DNA from: Caldilineaceae bacterium
GTDB taxonomy: Bacteria > Chloroflexota > Anaerolineae > Caldilineales > Caldilineaceae
Reading direction: 5' to 3'
Assembly (NCBI GenBank): GCA_014879855.1
Contig: JACSRH010000285.1
Coordinates: 1-35,769 of the forward strand
Length of the DNA stretch: 35,769 bases
Positions 8,516 to 16,580 of this stretch are shown here, one piece after another. Each line of letters starts with the position of its first letter. The stretch's first letter is position 1. Position numbers and translations under genes: made by a program. The notes under the pieces were generated by a model. That model saw only the letters and a program-made list of their open reading frames with translations. It did not search any database and was not told where the DNA came from.

Positions 8516-8582
8516 GGATGCCTCATGATTCAAAGAAAATTACCCAGTGGCAAGTGCCTATTCAGCCGGGTGGAAAATAGCG

Positions 8583-8656
8583 CGCTGATGACGCGGATCA
8601 GGCGGATGCTCGCAGATTTCGATCAGTGCAAATCAGCACAATTCGCACCATCAGCG
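8583..8656. repeat. Dispersed intergenic repeat with 8-base terminal inverted arms
   Basis: This stretch is bounded by CGCTGATG (8583-8590) and CATCAGCG (8649-8656), and contains words such as GCGGATCAGGCGGATG and GATCAGTGCAAATCAGC. Similar words occur at 2190-2235 and 23689-23739. It looks like a second repeat family distinct from the GCAGAGGCG family. No gene is seen between 8534 and 8776. Confidence 0.5.
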
Positions 8657-8707
8657 TCCATTTCTTTATCTACTGATGGCTAGATAGTAAATTGATGCTG
8701 GTCCGTA

Positions 8708-8741
8708 ATCTTCCCGGAAGCTTTGGAGCTTCCGGGAAGAT
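8708..8741 (-). terminator. Perfect 15-bp stem-loop after the oxidoreductase gene
   Basis: ATCTTCCCGGAAGCT (8708-8722) and its exact complement (8727-8741) enclose the 4-base loop TTGG. It lies 36 bases past the oxidoreductase stop codon, in the 261-base gap before the SDR gene. No T-run follows on either strand, so it may be a T-less terminator, an mRNA-stabilising element or a protein-bound palindrome. It divides the island into an importer/oxidoreductase unit and an SDR-to-second-importer unit. Confidence 0.6.
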
Positions 8742-8776
8742 GTTCCGCAAAAATACTTAACCTAGCGGCCAGTAAG

Positions 8777-9778
8777 TCAACAAGCTAAAACAGCCACCGG
8801 CTGACCCTGTGTCCGCGCTGAGCGGTAGAGCGCTTCGATCACATTCATGGTGCAGGCCGCCTCGCGCGCGCTGTAGCGCGGCGCTTGCCCGGTATGGACA
8901 CAGCCGGCGAAATGCTCCACCATCAGGCGGTACTCGTCGACGCCGGCAATGACCTGATCGCTTTCTTCGCTGTAGCTCTTGCGCACGCGCACGATCGTGT
9001 CGCCTATCCCGGGCAGATAGGCGCGCGGCAACTCCAAGGTTGCCTCTGTCCCGGCGGCCAGAAAGGTTTCGCGCCGCGCCAGGGTCAGCGCGCAGTCGAA
9101 CTGGCCCGTCAGGCCGCCGTCGAAGCGCAGCAGCCCCGTCATCCGCTCGTCGACGCCGTTGGCGTGCCAGGCAGCGTGCGCCTGCACTTCGACCGGTTCC
9201 CGGCCAGCAAAGGTGCGCAGCACATTGACACAGTAGCAGCCAACGTCCATCAGCGCGCCGCCGCCCAGGTCGGCCTGCAAGCGGATGTTGCCAGGGTTGG
9301 TCAGGCGGAAGGTGAAGGCGGCGTGCATATGCTGCAACTCGCCGATCCCGCCATTTTGGATCAGCGTCTGGGCTGTCGTGATCTGCGGGTGAAAGCGATA
9401 CATGAAGGCTTCCATCAACATGACGCCGGCTGCTTCGGCCGCGGCGGCCATTTCCAGACACTGCGCGGCATTCATCGCTAGCGGCTTCTCGCACAGCACA
9501 TGTTTGCCCGCGGCCACGGCCTGCAGCGTCCATTCATGGTGCAGGCTGTTGGGCAGGGCAATATAGACTGCATCGATCTGCGGGTCGTCGAGCAACGCGG
9601 CATAGCTGCCATAGGCGCGGGGGATGGCAAGCTGGCGCGCAAAAGCCTCGGCGCGCGCGGCGTCACGGCTGGCGACCGCGGCCACCTCGCTATTCGTGGC
9701 CGCCTGGATCGCGGGGATAACGGCAGCGCGCGCAATATTGGCCGTAGAGAGAATGCCCCAGCGTAGCATGGCTGTCAT
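8777..9778 (-). CDS. Gfo/Idh/MocA-family oxidoreductase
   Basis: A 333-residue NAD(P)-dependent dehydrogenase of the glucose-fructose oxidoreductase/inositol dehydrogenase family. The N-terminal Rossmann domain opens with WGILSTANIA, a common variant of the GxGxxG loop. The conserved Glu-Lys-Pro occurs at 97-99 (CEKPLAMN), and the C-terminal sheet domain begins with GGGALMDVGCYCVN. AGGGG lies six bases before the ATG at 9778. That ATG overlaps the stop codon of an 18-codon mini-ORF, which in turn overlaps the dppC stop, so translation is probably coupled. The family usually acts on sugars or polyols but also on other alcohols. A sugar enzyme in a peptide island is unexpected, and the substrate is open. 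Confidence 0.92.
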   Translation of the reverse strand: MTAMLRWGILSTANIARAAVIPAIQAATNSEVAAVASRDAARAEAFARQLAIPRAYGSYAALLDDPQIDAVYIALPNSLHHEWTLQAVAAGKHVLCEKPLAMNAAQCLEMAAAAEAAGVMLMEAFMYRFHPQITTAQTLIQNGGIGELQHMHAAFTFRLTNPGNIRLQADLGGGALMDVGCYCVNVLRTFAGREPVEVQAHAAWHANGVDERMTGLLRFDGGLTGQFDCALTLARRETFLAAGTEATLELPRAYLPGIGDTIVRVRKSYSEESDQVIAGVDEYRLMVEHFAGCVHTGQAPRYSAREAACTMNVIEALYRSARTQGQPVAVLAC

Positions 9779-9831
9779 CTGCCACCCCTGTTGTCGCTAT
9801 TGGCTGCCATCCCCTGGTGTTCAACTTTCAT
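9775..9831 (-). CDS. 18-codon mini-ORF bridging dppC and the oxidoreductase
   Basis: The ATG at 9831 overlaps the dppC stop (TGATG), and the TGA at 9777-9775 overlaps the ATG of the oxidoreductase (ATGA). GAGGAG at 9841-9846 (read on the minus strand), nine bases before this ATG, is one of the best ribosome-binding sites in the island. The predicted peptide, MKVEHQGMAANSDNRGGR, is hydrophilic and matches nothing I recognise. The simplest reading is a coupling or relay ORF that keeps ribosomes moving across the 52-base space. It could also be a leader peptide. Expression is not proven. Confidence 0.5.
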   Translation of the reverse strand: MKVEHQGMAANSDNRGGR

Positions 9832-10733
9832 CACTGGTCGCTCCTCACAGTTGGGTCCAATGCGTCGTGCAATCCTTCGCCCAGGAAGTTGATGCAGAGC
9901 ACCGTAATCAAAATAGCCAACCCGGGGAAGATGGTGAGCCACGGCTTGGTGGACATGGTGCTTTGCGAATCCTGCAACATGTTGCCCCAGGTGGGCGTGG
10001 GCGGCGAGATGCCCAGCCCCAGGAAGCTGAGCGAGGACTCGATGATAATCGCCGCGCCGACGCCCAGCGTGGCGCCGACGATGATCGGCCCCATCACGTT
10101 GGGAATGATGTGGCGGCCAATGATGGTGGCGTTGCGGCAGCCCATCATGCGCGCGGCCATCACGAAATCCTGGCGCTTGACCGAGTGCACCGAGCCGCGC
10201 ACGATGCGCGCGGTCGCCATCCAACTCAGCAGGCCGATGATCAGAATAATGATGACGACCGAGGCCTGCGTGTACGAACTGAGGATGATCAGCAGGGGCA
10301 GCGAGGGGATGGCGATGATGATCTCAGTAAAGCGCATCAGCACGTTGTCGGTGCGCTTGCCATAGAAACCGGCCACCGCGCCCACGAGCGCGCCGATGCT
10401 GGTCGCCACCAGCGCCGCAAAGATGCCGACCATCAGCGAGATGCGCCCGCCGTACAGCAGGCGTGTAAAGGCATCACGCCCCAGATCGTCGGTGCCCATG
10501 AGATGCTGCCACGACGGCGGCTGGCGTGTGTTGCGCAGGTCGATGGCGTCGAACGCATAGGGGGCGAAGAAAGGCGCGCCAAAGCAGAGGATCATGAGGA
10601 TGATCATGACAATTCCCGAAACCACGGCCGCCTTGTGCCGGCGGAATTTGTCCCAGATGATCTGGGTCTGGGTGCGCGGCGGGCGCATGTGTGGAACCAC
10701 TCTGCGGTCAACCTGGATGGTGGATGTCGTCAT
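9831..10733 (-). CDS. Peptide-type ABC transporter permease, DppC/OppC family
   Basis: The second permease of the first importer, 300 residues. It has a basic N-terminal region, a first membrane helix, the GTDDLGRDAFTRLLYGGR motif, and an EAA-type loop (DFVMAARMMGC, then RHIIPNVMGP). The ATG at 10733 was chosen although its GAGGAA is about 12 bases away; a TTG at 10766 overlapping dppB would add 11 residues and cannot be excluded. The paralogue at 177-1070 has the same architecture but clearly different loops, so the two cassettes are not a recent duplication. No ATPase gene follows it; instead a mini-ORF and an oxidoreductase do. Confidence 0.93.
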   Translation of the reverse strand: MTTSTIQVDRRVVPHMRPPRTQTQIIWDKFRRHKAAVVSGIVMIILMILCFGAPFFAPYAFDAIDLRNTRQPPSWQHLMGTDDLGRDAFTRLLYGGRISLMVGIFAALVATSIGALVGAVAGFYGKRTDNVLMRFTEIIIAIPSLPLLIILSSYTQASVVIIILIIGLLSWMATARIVRGSVHSVKRQDFVMAARMMGCRNATIIGRHIIPNVMGPIIVGATLGVGAAIIIESSLSFLGLGISPPTPTWGNMLQDSQSTMSTKPWLTIFPGLAILITVLCINFLGEGLHDALDPTVRSDQ

Positions 10734-10758
10734 CGTGCTTGTTACTTTCCTCTTTGCA

Positions 10759-11712
10759 TCAGTCAAAACTGATCCGCGGGTCCAACCAGCCGTAGAGAAT
10801 GTCGGCCACCAGGTTGAAGACCACCACCAGGATCGACCCCATCATGATGATGCCCATCAGCAGCGGATAATCGCGCGCGTACATGCTTTGGATAAACAGG
10901 CGCCCGATGCCCGGCCACGCAAAGATCGTCTCCGTGATCACGGCGCCCGAAAAGAGCCCGGCCACATCCAGCGCCATGATCGACACGACCGGAATCGCCG
11001 CGTTCTTGAGCGCATGCACCAGCATCACGCGGCGTTCGCGCAGACCCTTGGCGCGCGCGGTGCGCACGTAGTCGCTGTTGATCACGCCCAGAAAACTGGT
11101 GCGCATATAGCGCGACCAGCCGGCGATGTAGAGCAGCGACAACACCGTTGCCGGCAAAATGAGGTGCTTGATCTGGTCGACCAGCCCCGTATCGCCCACC
11201 GTCTCGCGGCCGGAGGAGGGCAGCCAGCCAAGCTGTACGGCAAAGACGAGCTGCAGGATCAGCCCGAACCAGAAGACGGGCATGGCGATGCCCAGAAAGG
11301 AAAGCCCAGTGCCAAAATAATCCAAAATGCTGTACTTGTGAATTGCGCTGTAGACGCCCAGAGGCAGCGCGATCACGGCGGCCAGCAGATAGGCGGACAA
11401 CATCAGTTGAATCGTGGCCGGCAGCCGCTCCAGGATCATCGTCAGCACCGGCTGCGCCGACGTGTAGCTGTAGCCCAGATCGCCGGTCAGCGCGGCGCCC
11501 AGCCAGCGAAAATATTGGACAAAGATCGGCTGATCCAGCCCCAGCCGCACCCGGTAGGCCGCCAGAATTTCCGGGCTGACAAAGCGCCCAGTCGCCAGCA
11601 GAGTCGTCTCCGGGCCGCCGGGCGCGGCCTGGATGATCAGAAAAATGATGATGGAGATCCCGATAAAGAGCGGGATCATCTGGATGGTGCGGCGGATGGC
11701 GTAACGGCCCAT
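10759..11712 (-). CDS. Peptide-type ABC transporter permease, DppB/OppB family
   Basis: The first permease of the first importer, 317 residues from the chosen start. MGRYAIRRTIQMIPLFIG is the standard DppB opening, and GGAG lies nine bases before this ATG at 11712. An ATG five codons upstream lacks a site, and a further in-frame start at 11820 would place 36 extra residues across a strong hairpin. The periplasmic segment PGGPETT and the EAA loop (DYVRTARAKGL, then VHALKNAAIPV) are present, and the protein ends WLDPRISFD. It is followed after 25 bases by dppC. It is separated from its binding-protein gene by an intercistronic hairpin. Confidence 0.93.
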   Translation of the reverse strand: MGRYAIRRTIQMIPLFIGISIIIFLIIQAAPGGPETTLLATGRFVSPEILAAYRVRLGLDQPIFVQYFRWLGAALTGDLGYSYTSAQPVLTMILERLPATIQLMLSAYLLAAVIALPLGVYSAIHKYSILDYFGTGLSFLGIAMPVFWFGLILQLVFAVQLGWLPSSGRETVGDTGLVDQIKHLILPATVLSLLYIAGWSRYMRTSFLGVINSDYVRTARAKGLRERRVMLVHALKNAAIPVVSIMALDVAGLFSGAVITETIFAWPGIGRLFIQSMYARDYPLLMGIIMMGSILVVVFNLVADILYGWLDPRISFD

Positions 11713-11779
11713 GCCAGGAAACTCCATGAGTAGATTACGTGCAGGCGCAGGCCTGTCCGGCAAGCAGGTGGTCAGGCTG

Positions 11780-11834
11780 CCAGGACTCAAGGTGCACCAC
11801 GTGTCTGACGCCGTGCACACCTTGAGCCTTGGCC
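11780..11834 (-). promoter_or_regulatory. Intercistronic hairpin between binding-protein and permease genes
   Basis: A perfect 9-base core repeat (CTCAAGGTG at 11786-11794 and CACCTTGAG at 11818-11826) is extended on both sides by further imperfect pairing (CCAGG/CCTTGG outside, GCAC/GTGC inside). It lies between the lipoprotein stop and the dppB start and has no T-run. In importer operons such stem-loops typically stabilise the upstream binding-protein message and lower permease output; that role is inferred here. Confidence 0.6.
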
Positions 11835-11867
11835 GCCTCTTATGACAAATTCAAACGCCTGAACAGG

Positions 11868-13532
11868 TTATTCGCCCAGACTCCACTCGTAGACATTCCA
11901 GAAGCTGCCAAGGTTGGTGCCGCTGCCCTTGAAGCCCTGGAGATCCTCGCGCATCACGTAGGGCAACACATTGTAGTAGAGCGGCAGTTCGCGCCCTTCC
12001 TCTGCCATCAGGAGCTGCACCTCGTCCATCAGCGGCTTGCGATCGGCGAAATCGAAGACCTCATCGGACGCTATCATGGCCGCATCCAGCTCTGGATTGC
12101 AGAAACCGGTGAAGTTGTTGGAGCCTTCACAGGCGTAGAGCGCGGTCAGGCTGGGATCGGCGGGGATGATCCAGCCGCCAATGATCGCTTCCCAGTCGGT
12201 GGAAAGCCATCTCTGCAGCCAGGCCGCGTTCTCCAGATCCTCGAACTTGACCTCGACGCCCACATCTTTGAGCATCGCCTGGATCGCTTGCGCGATGGCG
12301 GTGCGTTCGGGCCGGCTGTTGCGGTTGATGATGGTGAATGAAAGGCGTTCGCCATCCTTTTCGCGGATGCCGTCAGCGCCGGGCGTCCAGCCGGCTTCGT
12401 CGAGCATCTGCGCCGCCTGGGCCGGGTCGTACGCGTAGACCGGCACGTCCGGATTGTGGTACGGGCTGGTGGGGCTGATCGCGGAGTTGGCAATCTGCAC
12501 GGTGCCTTCCATCAGACCCTCGACAATTGCCTCGCGGTCGATGGCATGGAAGATGGCTTTGCGCACATTGGGATCGCTGAACAGCTTCTGCCCGCGCTCC
12601 GTCGCTACATTGAACTCAAAGATGATCCAGGAGTTGGCCGGCACCAGGTCGACCTTGTAGCCCTCCAGATCCTGCACTTCCTTGACCTGATTGGGCAGAA
12701 TCTGACCGAGATCGTACTCGCCAGCCTTCAGCGCATTGACGCGCGTATTGGGGTCGGGGATGAAGCTGAAGACGATCTCGTCGATCATCGGGTATTCGTC
12801 GCCGCGCCAGTAGTCGGTGTTCTTCTCCACGCGGATGTACTCGCCCGGCTTCCATTCGACGAACTTGAAGGGGCCAGTGCCCAGCGGGCTGCGATTGTAG
12901 GCGTCATAGGTCAGCACATCCTGCCCCGCAAGCACGTGCTCGGGCAGGATCGTGTCGAACAGCGTGGCGTAGGCGGCGAAAACCTTGTCCCACACAAAGA
13001 CGACGGTGTACGGGTCGGGCATCTGGCAGTCGATGATGCCCATGTAGTCGGTCTGGTTGTAGACCGCCTGGCCGGCCTCGCTCTGGATGAAGTCCAGCGT
13101 AAAGCAGACATCGGCGCTGGTGAACTCTTCGCCGTCGTGCCACTTCACCCCTTCGTGCAGGTTCCAGGTCATCTCGATCGTGCCGTCATCCTGCACGACA
13201 ATGCCGCCGTTCTCGGTCGTGGGAATTTCCTTGGCCAGCACCGGCACATAGCTGTTGTTGTTATCGCTCATGATCAGACCGTCGACCATGGTGATCTCAA
13301 TGTCGGTCAGGTTCTGGCTGGTGAGCGCGTTCAAGGTGTCGATCTCGGCGCCATAGGCCACGCGCAGGATCTTCTTGCCGTCCTCTGCTGCCGGCGCCGC
13401 GGCCTCTGCTTCAGTCGCTGCACTCTCGCCAGCCGGCGCCGCGGCGGGCGCGGCCGGCGCGGCGCACGCGCTGCTCAACAGCGCCACCACCATCAGCAGC
13501 GACGCAATCTTGATCCAGGTGTTGTGCTTCAT
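11868..13532 (-). CDS. Peptide-type ABC transporter solute-binding lipoprotein (SBP family 5)
   Basis: The binding protein of the first importer, 554 residues. It starts with a lysine, a hydrophobic stretch and a lipobox-like LLSSAC (Cys23; the -3 residue is Ser rather than Leu), then a long Ala/Glu/Pro tether. The SBP_bac_5 fold is recognisable from LNALTSQ near the start, TWNLHEGVKWHDGEEFTSADV, LGTGPFKFVEW and the closing FWNVYEW. AAGGAG lies seven bases before the ATG at 13532. Sequence identity to the other lipoprotein in the window appears low, so the two importers probably take different ligands. It follows the DUF885 pair after 113 bases, in which no clear promoter was found. Confidence 0.95.
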   Translation of the reverse strand: MKHNTWIKIASLLMVVALLSSACAAPAAPAAAPAGESAATEAEAAAPAAEDGKKILRVAYGAEIDTLNALTSQNLTDIEITMVDGLIMSDNNNSYVPVLAKEIPTTENGGIVVQDDGTIEMTWNLHEGVKWHDGEEFTSADVCFTLDFIQSEAGQAVYNQTDYMGIIDCQMPDPYTVVFVWDKVFAAYATLFDTILPEHVLAGQDVLTYDAYNRSPLGTGPFKFVEWKPGEYIRVEKNTDYWRGDEYPMIDEIVFSFIPDPNTRVNALKAGEYDLGQILPNQVKEVQDLEGYKVDLVPANSWIIFEFNVATERGQKLFSDPNVRKAIFHAIDREAIVEGLMEGTVQIANSAISPTSPYHNPDVPVYAYDPAQAAQMLDEAGWTPGADGIREKDGERLSFTIINRNSRPERTAIAQAIQAMLKDVGVEVKFEDLENAAWLQRWLSTDWEAIIGGWIIPADPSLTALYACEGSNNFTGFCNPELDAAMIASDEVFDFADRKPLMDEVQLLMAEEGRELPLYYNVLPYVMREDLQGFKGSGTNLGSFWNVYEWSLGE

Positions 13533-13645
13533 CTACGATCTCCTTATAGTGGTTCACTTGATAACGTTGCCTCTCATACAACATTTATGTCAATCCAGCG
13601 GCGACCCTCCTTCCTTTGAAAAGTGGCGTCAAAACAATTGGTTTT

Positions 13646-14827
13646 TCAATCAGCTTTTGCATGAAACATGGCAACCGTCTGCAAGGAATGCATCCGGCCA
13701 TAGAGAAAGTCGAGATAGTCGGCTCGCTGGTGCGGGGGGATAGCGTTGTACGCAGCGGTGACGACGCCTTGTCCCCACCAGTACGACCAGATCAGAACGG
13801 CGCGCGCGGGTGCGGCAATAAAGCGCAGACGGTTGTCCACCCAGCCTTCGCCGCCCACCAGCGCATGATCGCGCAGCCAGTCGCGCACCGTGGCCTCTGG
13901 CTCGCCGAGTGCGTGCAATTTCCACGCGGCCACGGCGCCGATGCCGGAGCGATAGCGGGTCAACGCGTGCTGGACGCGGTCGTCGTCGCTCTCGATCCAG
14001 TCGAGCAGAAAGAGACCGTGGTCGGCGATGCCTTCAAAGGGGCTGGAACTGGCCGTGTTGACCACCGAGAGCAGGTTGTCCGCGGGCGCCTTGCCCTCGG
14101 CGTAGAACACTTCGCGCAGCTTGAACTGGACATAGTGGCCGGGATAGCATTCATGCACGGCCAGGTGCTTGAGCCCAGGCCGCGTCAGCACCGGGTCTGT
14201 ATTCAGCTCAACTTTGCGCTCCAGATAGTTGCAGCGCGCGTTAAAGGCCACGCCGCTGACGCCCATCACCTGCATCCCGTCGGACTTGGGCGCAGGGATC
14301 GACAGCACCCGCTCCGTGCGATCCCAGGCTTCGTCGAAGAGATCGGCCAACGTGCCGGCAACTTCATCAGGCGGCACGCGGTTGCGCGCCTGCCAGGCCG
14401 CCGCCTGCGTCTCCAAATCGCCGCTGTACCCCAAGCCGTTCCAAAGCTGGTGCAACTCGTCGCGCAGCGCGTCCAGCGCTGCGCTGGCTGCTGGCGCCGC
14501 GGGCACGTGGAGGAAGCGGCTCAACTGGTCGGCAAAGGGCAGGCCCTCCGCTCGCCACTGTATGAAGGCCAGCGTCGAGCCGCACAACTGCGCATAGTAG
14601 CGCCGGCGGTCTGCTTCCGGCAGCATCGCGGCGTCGCGCGCCAGCGTCTCCCAGGCGGCAGTGGCCGCCGCGTAGTCAGCATAAGGTGCGGGCGTCAGCG
14701 TCTCCGCGCCCATATTGAGCACCACCAGCCCATCTTCATCCTGGCTTTCGCGGCGATAGAGCGCATCGACGCCTAACAGCGCGCGCGCCGCGCGTTCGCC
14801 ATAAGCCAGGGTTGCGTCACTCAGCAT
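13646..14827 (-). CDS. DUF885 family protein, canonical HExxPGH metallopeptidase-like
   Basis: A 393-residue DUF885 (COG4805-type) protein, thought to be a metallopeptidase-like family. It has the motif HECYPGH at residues 225-231, which matches the family signature HExxPGH, and a later acidic segment (FEGIADHG) that could supply another ligand. The ATG at 14827 is preceded by GAGGAG at seven bases and overlaps the upstream DUF885 gene by 11 bases. No signal peptide is present, so a cytoplasmic role is likely. Standing first in a peptide-uptake island, it may hydrolyse imported peptides. The tandem partner lacks the glutamate of this motif, so this copy is the one more likely to be an active enzyme. 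Confidence 0.85.
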   Translation of the reverse strand: MLSDATLAYGERAARALLGVDALYRRESQDEDGLVVLNMGAETLTPAPYADYAAATAAWETLARDAAMLPEADRRRYYAQLCGSTLAFIQWRAEGLPFADQLSRFLHVPAAPAASAALDALRDELHQLWNGLGYSGDLETQAAAWQARNRVPPDEVAGTLADLFDEAWDRTERVLSIPAPKSDGMQVMGVSGVAFNARCNYLERKVELNTDPVLTRPGLKHLAVHECYPGHYVQFKLREVFYAEGKAPADNLLSVVNTASSSPFEGIADHGLFLLDWIESDDDRVQHALTRYRSGIGAVAAWKLHALGEPEATVRDWLRDHALVGGEGWVDNRLRFIAAPARAVLIWSYWWGQGVVTAAYNAIPPHQRADYLDFLYGRMHSLQTVAMFHAKAD

Positions 14828-16493
14828 GTGTCATCTCCTCACGCATCGTCGCGGCGGCCAGCGCCACGGGGATCGAACCAAAGGACAAAAATCGATCATG
14901 AAACGCTTTCAGATTGAAGCGACTGCCCAGCGTCCGCTGCAAGTCGCCGCGCAACTCCAGGATCGTGTCGCGCCCCATCAGGTACATGAGCGCGGCGCCG
15001 GGGAACATGCTGTTCTTGACCGCCTCGCCGTGCGCGGCCGCGTCGCTCATGGCCGTGCGCTCCGCGTAGAAGCGTGCAGCTTCCTCCACGCTGATCTCGC
15101 CGCGGTGCAGGCGCACATCCACCACCGCGCGCGCGGCCATGCGCAGGTCGCCGTGCACTTCACCGAACATTTCCAACGGGGTGAGAAAGCCGTGCTCGGC
15201 CATCAACTGTGTGGCATAGCAGGCCCAGCCTTCGGCCATGGTGCCGCCGCAAAACATGGCGATGCGCGACGCGCAATCCACCGCCGCGACCTGGCCGATG
15301 CGCGACGCGCCCTGATAGGCGTTCCAATTCTGCACGTGATGGCCGACGCCGCCGTGATGCACCACATGGTTGAGCTTGATCACGCTGTCATTGGTTGCGC
15401 GCAGCCGGCGCTGCTGTTCCGCCTCCGGCAGCGAATCGTCGATCGGCGTCACCAGATAGCGGTGCACCGACGGCCGGTTGAAGGCCGCGGGCGCCCGGTA
15501 GAAGAGGAAATAGAGCGACGGCGCGGCCTCGCGCGCCCACTGCGGCTGCGGCGTGTACTCGATGGGAAAGTCCGGCCAGGTGAGCAGATCAGCGGCGCGT
15601 ACAAGCTGGCGACTCTGCTCCCAGAGCTCGTCGTAGCGGTCAAGATAGTCGGCGGTAGTGGGGTGGAAATCCGCCAGCGCGGCCAGCGCCTCTCGCCAGT
15701 CCGCCGCGCCAAAGTCGGCGGCGTGCTGCGTCAGATAGGCTTCCGCCTCCGCCATCTTTGCCAGCGCGTAGGCCAGGATCTCGTCCGCGCTCTGGGTCAG
15801 ACAGTGTCCCTCGCGCAGCAGCCGATCCAGCGCTTCGGGGCCGGCGACCGGTGCGGGCGTCTGCGCGTAACGCAACGTGTCGGTGAGATAACTTGCGTAG
15901 CATGCAAACGCGGCCAACGCCGCATCGGCGGCAGTGCGCAACGCCGGCTGCAAGGCCGGAATGTCAGCCGCCAGCTTATCGATGCCAGCGCCCAAAAAGG
16001 CCCGCGCGCCCTGACACTCGCGCAGCGCGCGCTCGGTCCAGGCTAACGGCGCCTCATGCACGTTGTGCGTCCCCTGGTCAAGCAGTGCGCCAATTGCATG
16101 CATCCGCGCAATCGCGGCGGCGGCGCGATCCGCCAGCGGCGCGTAATCGGTCAGAAAGAGGCTGATCACGCCAAAGATGGCCTCACCAGTGTAGAGCGAC
16201 GGGTTGCCGCGCTGGAAGTGCGGCGAAGCCAGCTCCCACTGCTGGATGCGCAGAAAGCCTTCGGCCAGCCGCTTGTCGATGCGCTCGACCGCGGAGAGCG
16301 GCCGCGTCTCGATCACAGACGCGTCCTTGAGCAAACGTGCGGCGTCGTCGAGCATGGCCGCGACGCCGGCGGCCGAGTAATCCGGCAGCCGATGGTCGAA
16401 ACGGTGATCGCCGATAAAGGTGGCGTTCACAGGATAATAACGATAATACGCTTCAAAAAAGCGCGTCAACCAGGACTGAAAGTCGTTGTTCAC
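14817..16493 (-). CDS. DUF885 family protein with altered metal motif
   Basis: A 558-residue DUF885 protein, full-length for the family. Where HExxPGH is expected it reads HHGGVGH (residues 379-385), so the glutamate is His and the proline is Gly-Val. The downstream EGWACYATQL segment, conserved in the family, is intact. The start is GTG at 16493 with AAGGAA seven bases upstream. The reading frame is unbroken and the protein is rich in conserved-looking blocks, so it is not a pseudogene. It could be a divergent subfamily with a different metal set, or a non-catalytic partner of the overlapping canonical copy. No signal peptide is seen. Confidence 0.82.
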   Translation of the reverse strand: MNNDFQSWLTRFFEAYYRYYPVNATFIGDHRFDHRLPDYSAAGVAAMLDDAARLLKDASVIETRPLSAVERIDKRLAEGFLRIQQWELASPHFQRGNPSLYTGEAIFGVISLFLTDYAPLADRAAAAIARMHAIGALLDQGTHNVHEAPLAWTERALRECQGARAFLGAGIDKLAADIPALQPALRTAADAALAAFACYASYLTDTLRYAQTPAPVAGPEALDRLLREGHCLTQSADEILAYALAKMAEAEAYLTQHAADFGAADWREALAALADFHPTTADYLDRYDELWEQSRQLVRAADLLTWPDFPIEYTPQPQWAREAAPSLYFLFYRAPAAFNRPSVHRYLVTPIDDSLPEAEQQRRLRATNDSVIKLNHVVHHGGVGHHVQNWNAYQGASRIGQVAAVDCASRIAMFCGGTMAEGWACYATQLMAEHGFLTPLEMFGEVHGDLRMAARAVVDVRLHRGEISVEEAARFYAERTAMSDAAAHGEAVKNSMFPGAALMYLMGRDTILELRGDLQRTLGSRFNLKAFHDRFLSFGSIPVALAAATMREEMTHAE

Positions 16494-16580
16494 AATTTAT
16501 TTCCTTGTGAGAGGGGGAGTGGTTTTACCCGACGTTTTTCTGCCGCAAATGCTTGCCAGCGTGTTGCGCGCAAGCGGATT

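Noticed and set aside
13533..13645. Promoter before the first lipoprotein gene (TTGACA near 13580)
   Set aside because: No -10 box at 16-18 bases spacing; the nearest candidates are at 23 bases or more.
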